DNA of 41,273 nt from Archaeoglobi archaeon JdFR-42 (GCA_002010305.1 MTND01000038.1:1-41273); one strand, 5' to 3'. Positions 16,611-24,479 are shown, counted from the first letter of the stretch. The notes: generated by a model from the letters alone, not told the origin. Numbers and translations: made by a program.

Positions 16611-16918
16611 ACCCTACCTCCGAGACTGGCTATCTTGTTGCTGATGACCCCAAACCAGGGATACTGACTGACTAACCAGATCCATGCGGGATTGATGAAG
16701 TAGTAGCAGAGCAGGAAATTGATTGCAGTTCCAAATACGAGAGTGGCAACCGTGGAAATCAGAGAAAGAGACCTGAATGCCCATCTCACCACGAAGAACT
16801 CTATAACCAGCCATATCAGGACTACTGGAGTTGATAGACCGATTCCCTGGGCTATCTTGTATATGAACTGGCCTACATATCCGATCACGATCCCAAAAAA
16901 GATCGTCACTGGCTCCAT
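16607..16918 (-). CDS. small polytopic membrane protein
   Basis: 103 residues with about three hydrophobic spans (ITIFFGIVIGYVGQFIY-like N-terminal span, VVLIWLVIEFFVVRWAF, LISTVATLVFGTAINFLLCYYF). No enzymatic motif. The ATG follows a GTGAGGGAATGG stretch that overlaps a degenerate palindrome (site 4); its stop overlaps the protease start (ATGA). It may be a pore or scaffold of the same membrane complex; function unknown. Confidence 0.68.
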   Translation of the reverse strand: MEPVTIFFGIVIGYVGQFIYKIAQGIGLSTPVVLIWLVIEFFVVRWAFRSLSLISTVATLVFGTAINFLLCYYFINPAWIWLVSQYPWFGVISNKIASLGGRV

Positions 16919-16924
16919 TCCATT

Positions 16925-16938
16925 CCCTCACATGAAAA
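16925..16938 (-). promoter_or_regulatory. element palindrome site 4 (degenerate)
   Basis: CCCTCACATGAAAA: one half matches the consensus, the other is diverged. It lies 6 nt from the start of the small membrane-protein gene. Confidence 0.45.
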
Positions 16939-16951
16939 AAGAAAGGAGGGA

Positions 16952-19900
16952 TCAGAAGATCCACCGCAGAATGCCCACGATCACTGCCAGAGCTATGAGA
17001 ACGATGGCTATTGCGTAGATCAGTGTGTCCACGGTTGATATGCCCAGAAGTGGATAGCTCTCTGCTAAAGAGCCTGCTATGTCTCCGAGAATTCCTCCTA
17101 TGATCGGAATCCTGTCTAACAGACTGCCAGATCCAGTGTCTCCTGTAAAGGTCTCATTGCCCACCGTTACGTAGATGGTCTGAGTTGTGCCTTCTGTGGT
17201 CTCAGCATAGACAGAGAAGGTTCCATTCTGTTCGAAGGTGTGCACGTATCCGATCCTTCCGAACAAACCAGTTCCCAATATGCCACCGATTTTAGCTGTA
17301 ACCCCGACAGGAGTTCCATTGACGAAGATCTGAGCTCCTGAAAACCTGTTCCAGTCCCATATACTGGCCACTGAATCCTGTCTGGCTACCTCAAACTCCA
17401 CTTTCTGATTCTTTTTGACGGTGATGTTGCCGATGACGAAGCTGTCCGCGTATCTCGTTCCAGTGAGCTTGCCCTCTGATATGGCCGGTCTTGCCAAAAG
17501 GACTATTGCATTCGGGTTGTTCGGATCCACCGCATCCTTGATCGTTATGGTTATGGTGTCGGCCATTCCGTTCCACTCTGCTATGATTGTGTGTTGCCCT
17601 GGCTGCTGGAAGTCATACGTGAGTTTGGGGAAGAACCAGCCCGATGTCTCTCCTATGGGCTGATCGTCAAGGGTTATGCTCGCTCCTGAAAGCAGGGTTC
17701 CGGAGCTGTCTACTACCTCTATGTTGTGCTTGCCCTTGTATAGTTCTATGTTATCCGCATCATACCCATCCACTCTGACGGTTATTGAGGTTACAGTGGG
17801 CTCCTTGGTGTCTGTCTGGTTGTTGTCGTTCAGGTCTCCTGCGGGCTTGAGAACTACTGTTAAGGAGGTATCTGCCGTTACATTCACGTATTTGCTCAAT
17901 GGGAGGTATTTATTCGAAGGATCAGCTATGACTATGTGATGTGTGCCGGATGGAACTACCAGGATCGCTTCCCCATCTGAGTTGGTGATCTTCTGTTCAA
18001 CCGTTACCCCGTTATTGTCCCTGATGACTGCAATACCTGATAAGGCAGTTCCCTGCGGGTTCTGAACCTTTACCGTGAGGTTTAGATTGCCATTGTCGGT
18101 TGGCTGCTTGTCCTTGAGGCTCTGCAAGACTGTAATTAGCAGTTCTCCTGTTTGCTGACCCTGAACTACTGCATAGATCTTGTGCTGTCCTGGCTGGTTG
18201 AAGGAATACTTGAAGGCCGGGTTGAACCATCCTCCTGTCGTGCCTGCGTAGTTGCCATCGATGTAGATCATGGCATCGCTTACCGTGTCGACAATCTGCC
18301 CTCCAGAGAGCTTGTAGACCTTGAAGGTGACCGATCCTCCCTGATATAACGTGGTTTTGTCAGCAAATAGCTTATACTGATAGCTCTGGCCAGTGTTCGG
18401 ATCCGTAATGGGTTGTGTTCCCGGGTAATTACCTGTTTCATTGGTTCCTCCCTGAACGGGAGTTGCATTGCCTAAAACTTCTATGCTGGCCTGCTGGCTC
18501 TTTACTGAGTTATACACCGCATGGATGTAGTGTGTGCCAGAAGAAGTGATCTGTAATTCTGCGTAGGGCTCTGTATCCACGAATGGGAGCCACCAGAGGA
18601 AAGACCAGAAAGAGTGCTTCTGTGTGGTCTTGCCGGTGGGCTGTCCGTCAAGGTAGATCTCCGCTCCTGTAACGTAGCTGTCAAACCACCAGCTCTTCTT
18701 CTCTCTTACGTATATTTTTACGGTGTCTCCCTCATTGATTGAGTTAGAGGAGAGCTCCACGTAATACTTGCTGTTAGGATCTCCATAGACTGGTTCTGTG
18801 GTGTTATTTCCTGTTCCTCCATTGTTCCCTCCACCATTAGCTGGAGTCCCATACACCTTGTAAAAGGGTGGGCTCACGTCATCCTCGTAGAGCAGGTTTC
18901 CATTGCTGTCTGTGATTGTTACATGGTATGTTAAGCTCGTGTTTAAAGTTGTGATCTCAAAGTAACCGTCCAGATCGGTGTTTATGGTGGTCTCTTCGTC
19001 CTGTCCTATGGAGTTGTAGATTATCCCAGGATTGGTCTGAGGTAGGCCGTCGATGAACGGAATTGTAACCTTGAGCTCATTCCCCATAGAGTCATAGACT
19101 GGATTGGCATTCAGGTCAAACACTTGGAAGGTGTAATTTGATGTGGGTGTCCATCCCGATTGAGAATCGAGCCCTGTGATGTTTATAACTCCATTGGCAT
19201 CTGTGGCTGATGATGATATGTAGTTCATTCCCCAGGGGTTGGTTACCTTGATTAGAGCATTGGAGAGGGGTTGTCCATCCTTATACACGACCAGGGTTAT
19301 ATTGCCCACTCCTGAGGTTGTATTCCCTGAATAGGATGGAGCAGAATAGCTAATCAGATGCTGGATCTTCAGATTTGCTTTATAAACCGCTTTCCCTCCC
19401 TGGTCATAGACATACCCGAAGTATTTGTTTGGAATTACTTGCAGGTAATCCAGAACCTCTAACCGTGGATCGTAGAGGGTCACTTTTAGCTTGATCGGGA
19501 ACTTATCGGGCATTGAGGTAAGCTGGCTCAAATCGTATCCACTTGCCACGTTGGAGACCCACACCGTTCCGTTTTTATCTAAAATGTCTATTCGGGGATT
19601 CGGAGAGCCCGAATAAGAGAGCATGTTGCCCTTGCTGTTTATGTCCTCGATCGTTATGTCCCTTGAAAGGAGGGTTCCCGTTAAGATCTCCTTGTAGTAT
19701 GCCTTGTGTGTCCAGTAGTACTGCTCATAAGCCCCCGATACCTCTATGAAATCCGTGATCTTGTTCAGCATCACGACCTTCGGGGACTCGGTATTGGAGA
19801 CCGTTACCTGCCCGAATGTCTGCATGACTCCATCTGCATCCCTGTATTTGATTGTGAAGGTGTAGGAGGGCAAATTGGCCTGCTGTAACTGTAACTGGGT

Positions 19901-20167
19901 TACGTAGACATACCCCTCCGGAGGGTATATAGTCCAGTATCCCCCGTCACTCCCACCGGTAACCGTTTTCAGGGTATCTCCAAGGCTGTTTTGAACGAGC
20001 TGACTCGCAGAGCTCCAGGTTATGTTGGTCACATTGACCCAGTTTCCGTTAGTTGTAGGATCTGTGGAGAAGTCATCGTATAACGCAACCGATGCTGAAG
20101 CTGTAGTAATAGAGGCTATCAAGGCAGTGAGTAGAATCAAAGAAAAAAAGAGAGTTCTGGAAGTCAT
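16952..20167 (-). CDS. giant surface protein with repeated Ig-like domains
   Basis: 1071 residues. A signal peptide (FFSLILLTALIASITTASA) is followed by an N-terminal domain of about 270 residues, carboxypeptidase-regulatory-like beta domains (about 285-430 and 700-780; NALIKVT, TDANGVINITGL), a Gly/Asn linker near 445, and a C-terminal TM (IYAIAIVLIALAVIVGILRWIF). Four copies of one Ig-like unit occur near residues 500, 629, 825 and 942, each reading GA.IY.DG.P.G followed by an aromatic stretch, then G.H.IYA. It is the largest element protein and probably the main spike, fibre or adhesin. Start ATG behind GGAGG; first big gene of the module. Confidence 0.85.
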   Translation of the reverse strand: MTSRTLFFSLILLTALIASITTASASVALYDDFSTDPTTNGNWVNVTNITWSSASQLVQNSLGDTLKTVTGGSDGGYWTIYPPEGYVYVTQLQLQQANLPSYTFTIKYRDADGVMQTFGQVTVSNTESPKVVMLNKITDFIEVSGAYEQYYWTHKAYYKEILTGTLLSRDITIEDINSKGNMLSYSGSPNPRIDILDKNGTVWVSNVASGYDLSQLTSMPDKFPIKLKVTLYDPRLEVLDYLQVIPNKYFGYVYDQGGKAVYKANLKIQHLISYSAPSYSGNTTSGVGNITLVVYKDGQPLSNALIKVTNPWGMNYISSSATDANGVINITGLDSQSGWTPTSNYTFQVFDLNANPVYDSMGNELKVTIPFIDGLPQTNPGIIYNSIGQDEETTINTDLDGYFEITTLNTSLTYHVTITDSNGNLLYEDDVSPPFYKVYGTPANGGGNNGGTGNNTTEPVYGDPNSKYYVELSSNSINEGDTVKIYVREKKSWWFDSYVTGAEIYLDGQPTGKTTQKHSFWSFLWWLPFVDTEPYAELQITSSGTHYIHAVYNSVKSQQASIEVLGNATPVQGGTNETGNYPGTQPITDPNTGQSYQYKLFADKTTLYQGGSVTFKVYKLSGGQIVDTVSDAMIYIDGNYAGTTGGWFNPAFKYSFNQPGQHKIYAVVQGQQTGELLITVLQSLKDKQPTDNGNLNLTVKVQNPQGTALSGIAVIRDNNGVTVEQKITNSDGEAILVVPSGTHHIVIADPSNKYLPLSKYVNVTADTSLTVVLKPAGDLNDNNQTDTKEPTVTSITVRVDGYDADNIELYKGKHNIEVVDSSGTLLSGASITLDDQPIGETSGWFFPKLTYDFQQPGQHTIIAEWNGMADTITITIKDAVDPNNPNAIVLLARPAISEGKLTGTRYADSFVIGNITVKKNQKVEFEVARQDSVASIWDWNRFSGAQIFVNGTPVGVTAKIGGILGTGLFGRIGYVHTFEQNGTFSVYAETTEGTTQTIYVTVGNETFTGDTGSGSLLDRIPIIGGILGDIAGSLAESYPLLGISTVDTLIYAIAIVLIALAVIVGILRWIF

Positions 20168-20186
20168 TGTAAGACCTCCCTGGCTC

Positions 20187-20582
20187 TTACGAGCCGGTGA
20201 AGTAGAACTTCTCGGTTGTTGTTGTGTCCTTGGTGATGGTTACGTTAGTCTTGCTCAGGATTGTGCCGTTATAGTCTGCTATCACGTCATAGCTCCCGAC
20301 AGGAACCTTGTTGAAGGTTATAACCGACACATTCTGGCCATTTTCAGTGGTTATAGCTGTTTGCCCTGTAAATTCAGTTCCGAGAATCGAGACCGACACT
20401 CCCTTGAGCGGGCTTGTAGTTGTTGAGTTGTTGATGGTGGTGTTCTGATAGGTGTATACTTTCAGTGTCCCGGTGTCCTGGAAGAAGGGTATGTCGTCAA
20501 GATACCCACCATACCAGGCATAGCCCACACTGCCTATAACCACTGCCGTAAGAACGAATATTGCTGCTGTCCTTGCTTCCAT
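20187..20582 (-). CDS. membrane-anchored PEGA/carboxypeptidase-regulatory-like protein
   Basis: 131 residues from ATG 20582, whose A is the last base of the upstream TGA (TGATG). An N-terminal TM (AAIFVLTAVVIGSVGYAWYGG) leads to one beta-sandwich domain: LKGVSVSILGTEF, TTENGQNVSVITFNKVPVGSYDVIADYNG. The fold matches small regulatory-like domains also present in the 1071-residue neighbour, so the two may assemble together. The longer open frame to 20669 lies inside the upstream gene and is rejected. Confidence 0.75.
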   Translation of the reverse strand: MEARTAAIFVLTAVVIGSVGYAWYGGYLDDIPFFQDTGTLKVYTYQNTTINNSTTTSPLKGVSVSILGTEFTGQTAITTENGQNVSVITFNKVPVGSYDVIADYNGTILSKTNVTITKDTTTTEKFYFTGS

Positions 20583-21184
20583 CAGCCCTTCACCTCCACT
20601 GCTATCAGAGCTGCCAGCAGTCCCAGCAGGATCATCCACAACCACCAGGGCAGTGGCAGAGAATCCCACCAGCCGGCGGTGGCCTGTGAGGTTATTGAGG
20701 CAGTCTCATAGTTGCTCTTCACAGTCATTCCCTGAGTAACGGCAGAAGCATCAGGGCTTGTCGTGAACTGGATCTGCTTGAACCAGGTAAAGCCCTTGCC
20801 CACGTTTATGGCATTGCCGGGAACCAGAATCCTTACCGTATCCTGGTTCACCTTATCTATGTCTATTCTGATTCCAGAACCGGTCTTGAAGACTTTAGCA
20901 TCGCCGTAAACCCACTCCTTCTGATAGCTGAAGCTCGATGGAACTATTGTGATGTGGGCATCCACGGGATAGCTGCTCGTTTTTTCCACTGTCAGGATGA
21001 TCTGGTTAAAACCGTTCTCGCTGGGCTTGTCAGGGGTTATGATGGTCAATCTGGCCTGCTTGGTCAGAATGGTGTCTGTGGCTCCCAGGGCTGGAGAAAT
21101 AGTCAGTATCGCCAGCATCAGCACCACTGAAACCATCACTATTTTCGAACCTACCAAACTTCTCCTACCTACATTTCCTCGCAT
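20582..21184 (-). CDS. secreted protein with C-terminal membrane anchor
   Basis: 200 residues. Signal peptide (KIVMVSVVLMLAILTISPALG, cleavage near GATD), an extracellular strand-rich domain (about 35-170; IILTVEKTSSYPVDAHITIV), and a C-terminal TM (LWMILLGLLAALIAVEVKG) right after a Trp/Pro-rich stretch. A good ribosome site, TGAGGAGG, precedes the ATG. The topology (signal peptide plus tail anchor) is shared with the other surface proteins of the operon, consistent with a virion or vesicle envelope component (inference). Confidence 0.75.
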   Translation of the reverse strand: MRGNVGRRSLVGSKIVMVSVVLMLAILTISPALGATDTILTKQARLTIITPDKPSENGFNQIILTVEKTSSYPVDAHITIVPSSFSYQKEWVYGDAKVFKTGSGIRIDIDKVNQDTVRILVPGNAINVGKGFTWFKQIQFTTSPDASAVTQGMTVKSNYETASITSQATAGWWDSLPLPWWLWMILLGLLAALIAVEVKG

Positions 21185-21197
21185 TTATCAAACCTCC

Positions 21198-21374
21198 TCA
21201 AAAAATTCCCAAAAACTTCTTCTTTCCTACTTTCTTGCTCTTCTTCCTATTCCCTCCTACCTTCCTCTTCGATTTCTGCATCTCACTCCTTGGCTTTACA
21301 TACAGATAGCCATCTTTGGCAAAGTAGAAGTCTCCCTTTTTGTATCCAGGAATTTTCATAACTCTTTTAGCCAT
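21198..21374 (-). CDS. 58-residue highly basic protein
   Basis: A short gene at the head of the leftward operon: MAKRVMKIPGYKKGDFYFAK, then DGYLYVKPRS, then a Lys/Arg-rich tail (KSKRKVGGNRKKSKKVGKKK) ending FLGIF. The ATG at 21374 follows GAGGTGATAGG. The first half is strand-rich and the tail could bind DNA or a membrane surface. It resembles the basic proteins at 8-10 kb in composition. Function unknown. Confidence 0.7.
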   Translation of the reverse strand: MAKRVMKIPGYKKGDFYFAKDGYLYVKPRSEMQKSKRKVGGNRKKSKKVGKKKFLGIF

Positions 21375-21461
21375 GTCTGCCTATCACCTCGCTTTTTTTC
21401 CTGTAAATATCCTAAAATGAGCCCTGAAACTTCTGAAACTCTGGAATAACTGAAGAAAAGA

Positions 21462-21481
21462 AGGTAGGGAAATTCCTACCT
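21462..21481 (-). promoter_or_regulatory. leader hairpin (possible attenuator)
   Basis: AGGTAGG-GAAATT-CCTACCT, a perfect 7-bp stem with a 6-nt loop in the leader of the large leftward operon. It overlaps the stop of the 16-codon leader frame. No long T-run follows on the transcribed strand. Confidence 0.45.
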
Positions 21482-21526
21482 GTCTTCGCCGTTCCTACGT
21501 GACTTCGCATCCCCACCATGTCCCAT
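21476..21526 (-). CDS. possible 16-residue leader peptide
   Basis: ATG at 21526 begins MGHGGDAKSRRNGEDR and ends in the hairpin at 21462-21481. A TATA box lies about 24 nt upstream, so the mRNA could start at this ATG (leaderless). Position and coupling to a hairpin suggest a regulatory leader; there is no conservation evidence. Confidence 0.3.
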   Translation of the reverse strand: MGHGGDAKSRRNGEDR

Positions 21527-21544
21527 GCCCCGTGAGAGGGGTTA

Positions 21545-21556
21545 CTATATATTTTG
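21545..21556 (-). promoter_or_regulatory. TATA box of the main leftward operon
   Basis: Minus strand AAAATATATAGT. The gene train from 21374 down to 7186 follows without another clear TATA-plus-gap of this size, so this is the best main promoter. Confidence 0.5.
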
Positions 21557-21582
21557 GAATAGAAGTATATAATTCTTTTGTT

Positions 21583-21597
21583 AGAATTCCGAATTCT
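21583..21597. promoter_or_regulatory. 15-bp palindrome upstream of main promoter
   Basis: AGAATTC-C-GAATTCT, a perfect inverted repeat about 30 bp upstream of the operon TATA box: a likely operator or activator site. Confidence 0.5.
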
Positions 21598-21625
21598 ATT
21601 TAGTAAAGCAACCGACTATTTACAG

Positions 21626-21639
21626 TTTTCATGTGAAAA
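21626..21639 (-). promoter_or_regulatory. element palindrome site 5
   Basis: TTTTCATGTGAAAA just past the stop of the 68-codon gene, about 75 bp upstream of the main operon TATA box. Confidence 0.72.
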
Positions 21640-21646
21640 TTAAAGA

Positions 21647-21853
21647 CTATGCACCGGATAAAAGAGATTCCAGGTAGCTCTCAGCATCTCTAATCGAGTT
21701 AAAATTACCAAAATGATCAAACACTCTACTTTTCGGAAAATATCCAATGAGAGAGTAGAGTTCATCACCATTGGAGCTCAGGCAAATTATGGAAAAGATT
21801 GCCTTTTCCTTTTCCATTATTTTACCGATAGTCTTTGCTACTCTCACTTGCAT
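21647..21853 (-). CDS. 68-residue hypothetical protein
   Basis: A short protein, MQVRVAKTIGKIMEKEKAIF, then SIICLSSNGDELYSLIGYFP, with a C-terminal helix (DAESYLESLLSG). It looks like a small alpha/beta domain. It lies alone between the divergent toxin-antitoxin promoter and the main operon promoter. Family not recognised; a regulator of the nearby promoters would fit its position, but nothing in the sequence proves it. Confidence 0.55.
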   Translation of the reverse strand: MQVRVAKTIGKIMEKEKAIFSIICLSSNGDELYSLIGYFPKSRVFDHFGNFNSIRDAESYLESLLSGA

Positions 21854-21954
21854 GAGTGATCCCCACTATCAAAATGTTGGAGAATGTTTAAAGGTTGAGA
21901 GTGGAATGAAAGTAAATTATTGTCCCACCCACAAGAGTTAAATATTTACAACAT

Positions 21955-21968
21955 TTACAATATTGTAA
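21955..21968. promoter_or_regulatory. operator overlapping antitoxin start
   Basis: TTACAATATTGTAA, a perfect 14-bp palindrome whose last base is the first base of the antitoxin ATG. A TATA-like TTAAATATT lies about 25 bp upstream, so the transcript is probably leaderless and autorepressed. Confidence 0.6.
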
Positions 21969-22153
21969 TGACAGCAACTAAACGAATTCCAGTATCAGAA
22001 CCAATCTGGAGAGAACTATCAGAGCTTAAACAACCTGGACAGACTTTTGACCAGCTCCTCAGTGAGATCATAGAAAGAGAAAAGAAATACAGGCTCATCC
22101 AGGACATGAAGAGAATAGAGGAGGAAGAGGAGTTCGTGGAGCTGGAACTTTGA
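21968..22153 (+). CDS. antitoxin, RHH-type
   Basis: 61 residues from ATG 21968: MTATKRIPVSEPIWRELSEL, then QTFDQLLSEIIEREKKYRL and an acidic tail (EEEEEFVELEL). The strand plus two-helix pattern is that of ribbon-helix-helix antitoxins, and the acidic tail would wrap the toxin. It likely binds the palindrome over its own start. Its TGA overlaps the toxin TTG start. The upstream part of the open frame is inside the promoter and is not used. Confidence 0.78.
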   Translation: MTATKRIPVSEPIWRELSELKQPGQTFDQLLSEIIEREKKYRLIQDMKRIEEEEEFVELEL

Positions 22154-22431
22154 CTTACAAAGTGTTGATAAGTAAAAAAGCTCTTAAATTTCTTAACTCC
22201 CTTCCTGAAAAAAGTCAGCGAATTGTAAGAAATAAGCTCAAAATTCTACAGGAAGATCCATACCCTAGCAAGAGGGGGGATAAAGAAAAATTAACCTTGC
22301 CAGATTATGAGCTTTATAGAATGCATATCGCCAGAACTTTTACGGTATTTTACAGGATACGTGGTAACGAAGTAAAAATACTAGATCTCATGACCATTGA
22401 GATGGCACATAAAAAATATGGTAGATTGTAG
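22150..22431 (+). CDS. RelE/ParE-family toxin
   Basis: 93 residues, usual RelE size. TTG start at 22150 overlapping the antitoxin stop. Family features: YKVLISKKALKFLNSLPEKSQRIVRNKL helices, ILQEDPYPSKRGDKEKL, then the central strands YELYRMHIARTFTVFYRIRGNEVKILDL with the conserved Arg residues, and a C-terminal AHKKYGRL. Most relatives cleave ribosome-bound mRNA. The operon is one of few rightward units in this half of the element and probably stabilises it. Confidence 0.88.
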   Translation: MTYKVLISKKALKFLNSLPEKSQRIVRNKLKILQEDPYPSKRGDKEKLTLPDYELYRMHIARTFTVFYRIRGNEVKILDLMTIEMAHKKYGRL

Positions 22432-22448
22432 CTCTTACTCTCCACTCT

Positions 22449-22799
22449 TTATGTCTTTTCATGAGCAACTCCTTTAGAGGGTAAATTTATTTTAACCTCT
22501 CCTCTATCCACAAGTTTGCTGAGATGCTGTATTGCTGCTGATCTGTCTCTGATGCTGAATCTCTGCATAAATTCAGTGAGAGAGATTTTCTTCACATTCT
22601 GATCCTTTAAAGTCCTAATTCCCACGTTTACCTTGTCTGAAAGACCGACATATCTTCTCCTTGGATTGGGGTACCTGCATTTGTTATTGCAGTATCTGAT
22701 TTTGTCCCTGGGTAGAGGCTTTCCGCATGTCTCACACAGCCTTATTTTATGCATGCCTTTTCCGTATGTCTCCATATTGAGAGTCTCTGCCATCGCCAT
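22449..22799 (-). CDS. zinc-finger and winged-helix regulator
   Basis: 116 residues. An N-terminal CETC...YCNNKC zinc ribbon (about 22-42) is followed by a helix-turn-helix-like segment (ISLTEFMQRFSIRDRSAAIQHLSKLVDRGEV) resembling a winged helix. Start ATG after GGTGATATA. A DNA-binding regulator of the element is likely. Convergent with the RelE toxin; 9 bp from the next upstream gene. Confidence 0.7.
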   Translation of the reverse strand: MAMAETLNMETYGKGMHKIRLCETCGKPLPRDKIRYCNNKCRYPNPRRRYVGLSDKVNVGIRTLKDQNVKKISLTEFMQRFSIRDRSAAIQHLSKLVDRGEVKINLPSKGVAHEKT

Positions 22800-22808
22800 T
22801 ATATCACC

Positions 22809-23051
22809 TTAAAACTCATCCAGGCTCTTGTTGGCCTGTTTAATCACTACGTATCTCTCTGAACCTATGGTTCCTACCAGCTCTTCCAAGACATCATAGT
22901 TCTCTGTCTTTACCTGCAACTGGATTTCAACACTGTATCCATCGAAAGACTTTTTCCCCTTCAGAACTGCCTTGAATTCCTCCTTTATTCCATCCTCAGA
23001 CTCGCTTTCGCTCCTAACCACTTTTTTGTTGGATAGGGCAAATCTTTCCAA
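22809..23051 (-). CDS. 80-residue hypothetical protein
   Basis: TTG start at 23051 behind GGAGGTGAGATA. Charged N-terminus (SESESEDGIKEEFKAVLKGKK) followed by a strand-helix-strand core (YSVEIQLQVKTENYDVLEELVGTIGSERYVVIKQ), an alpha/beta plait-like mini-domain. No family recognised. It precedes the zinc-finger regulator in a two-gene unit, with about 100 bp of AT-rich upstream DNA that probably holds its promoter. Confidence 0.6.
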   Translation of the reverse strand: MERFALSNKKVVRSESESEDGIKEEFKAVLKGKKSFDGYSVEIQLQVKTENYDVLEELVGTIGSERYVVIKQANKSLDEF

Positions 23052-23153
23052 TATCTCACCTCCACAGGTTTTTAGGGTTTTTAAGCCCCCCTCACCGTGT
23101 TTCAGGATCGGGAGACATTCAATAAAATAGAAAAAGAATTTAGAATTCAGTAT

Positions 23154-23282
23154 TTAGTCAAATAAAATGAGTCTCCATCCCTCTTCTGTCTTTTCGGCCT
23201 TGAACTTCCTTGTTCCTGTAATCACCAGGTCGTTTATGAAAATGGGCAGATCTGGATCTGGAATTCCTCCCAACTCTCTCAT
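23154..23282 (-). CDS. 42-residue hypothetical protein
   Basis: MRELGGIPDPDLPIFINDLV, then a basic stretch and EGWRLILFD. It starts one base after the TGA of the upstream membrane-protein gene, indicating coupled translation. The coherent sequence and tight spacing argue for a real small gene. Function unknown. Confidence 0.5.
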   Translation of the reverse strand: MRELGGIPDPDLPIFINDLVITGTRKFKAEKTEEGWRLILFD

Positions 23283-23283
23283 A

Positions 23284-23502
23284 TCACATCAGCCCTCTAA
23301 TTATCTCAACTGCTAACGTCAGAGCGTAGTATCCGAGTGTTACTCCTATCAGAAATCCTATGAAAACCCCGAATCCCATTGGAACTCCTATTTTGAGTCC
23401 TTTCAGGGTATGTCTGGCAATGTCTTTCAAAAATGACTTTACGATGGTTTTTGGTTTCAGGATTTCCTCTCTATTGTATGTTTCCTTCAAAGTTTCCTTC
23501 AA
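23284..23502 (-). CDS. small membrane protein
   Basis: 72 residues: a charged N-terminal half (KETLKETYNREEILKPKTIV) and a hydrophobic Gly-rich half (GVPMGFGVFIGFLIGVTLGYYALTLAVEII) that makes one long or two short TM segments. Holin-like size and Gly pattern, but without further evidence this is only a possibility. Lies between the 320-residue regulator and the 42-codon gene. Confidence 0.6.
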   Translation of the reverse strand: MKETLKETYNREEILKPKTIVKSFLKDIARHTLKGLKIGVPMGFGVFIGFLIGVTLGYYALTLAVEIIRGLM

Positions 23503-23515
23503 AATACCACCCCCT

Positions 23516-24478
23516 TTACCTTATTACTCCATTCATAACCTTCATTTCTTCCTGAAGGCTCCTCTTCATGTCTATATCATCGAAAACGATCTTCCACGTG
23601 GTGAAGTCATGTTTGTTTTCAGCTTCGAATTTTACCGGGAAGTTTACATTCTCTGCAATGTAGTTTATGAGCAATCCCACTCTGGCCTCGAAATGTGCTG
23701 AATTGCTGTATTTGCTCCAGTGATTTTTCAGAATAGCAATAGTATGATGGTATGCCATTTCAGAACTCTTTGCATTTTCCCTCAGAGTTTCATACAGGTC
23801 ATAAATTTCATCGATTGACTCAAATTCCACTGTCATGTCCTCAAGGTAGGCAGTGGTTCTTAAGCTGTAAACTTTCAGAATTATCCGGTCTCCCTCTTTA
23901 TACTCGTGAATTTCGAGGTCTTTCTTCACTGGAATTATTTTTTCCACCAGTCTGAACCTCTTTTCGATAGCAAGTCTGAAAATATGTTCCCCCCTTCTGC
24001 CAACCGATCTTTCGACAATTCCTGCAAGTTCCATTTTGTTTAATGCCTGTCGTATCTTATATTTCTTGAATATTCTCAACTTATTGTGCAATTGATTAAC
24101 TGTATGTGGCTCTTCTTTCAGAATCTTTTTTATCCTCTTCATTAGCTCTTCTTCGCTCTGTGAAATCTTCTCTCCTGCTTTTTTCTGGTTATGTCCATTG
24201 TTCTTTGACTCTCTCTGTGGTTTTACTGGAAGTTCAATAGCTTCGAGATCAATGAGCCATTCAATGACTTTAGGCAAGAATTCTCGTGGAACGAGGATCA
24301 TAGAATTTTTCATTATTTCACCAGAGGCTCGATGTAATTCTATGATTAGGTAGGGTTCAGTTAGATAAAATAGGTATTTTAATACCGTTCCATTGATTTC
24401 CTTTTCAAACTTTAATTTAAGTAGGCTATACAATTCCTCAATTCTTCTTCTAATCTCCTTTTCATTCAATTTTTCCAT
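23516..24478 (-). CDS. winged-helix protein, relative of the 620-residue protein
   Basis: 320 residues. An N-terminal domain (about 1-80) ends in SMILVPREFLPKVIEWLIDL, close to LHELLIPEVIEWLKKEGW in the 35144-37006 product, so the two share an ancestral domain. A charged linker follows, then a winged helix (about 110-165; KILKEEPHTVNQLHNKLRIFKKYKIRQALNKMELAGIVERS) and an alpha/beta C-terminal half. It could regulate or take part in element replication. Ends 13 bp from the small membrane-protein gene and is preceded by the DUF5131 gene. Confidence 0.65.
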   Translation of the reverse strand: MEKLNEKEIRRRIEELYSLLKLKFEKEINGTVLKYLFYLTEPYLIIELHRASGEIMKNSMILVPREFLPKVIEWLIDLEAIELPVKPQRESKNNGHNQKKAGEKISQSEEELMKRIKKILKEEPHTVNQLHNKLRIFKKYKIRQALNKMELAGIVERSVGRRGEHIFRLAIEKRFRLVEKIIPVKKDLEIHEYKEGDRIILKVYSLRTTAYLEDMTVEFESIDEIYDLYETLRENAKSSEMAYHHTIAILKNHWSKYSNSAHFEARVGLLINYIAENVNFPVKFEAENKHDFTTWKIVFDDIDMKRSLQEEMKVMNGVIR

Positions 24479-24479
24479 A

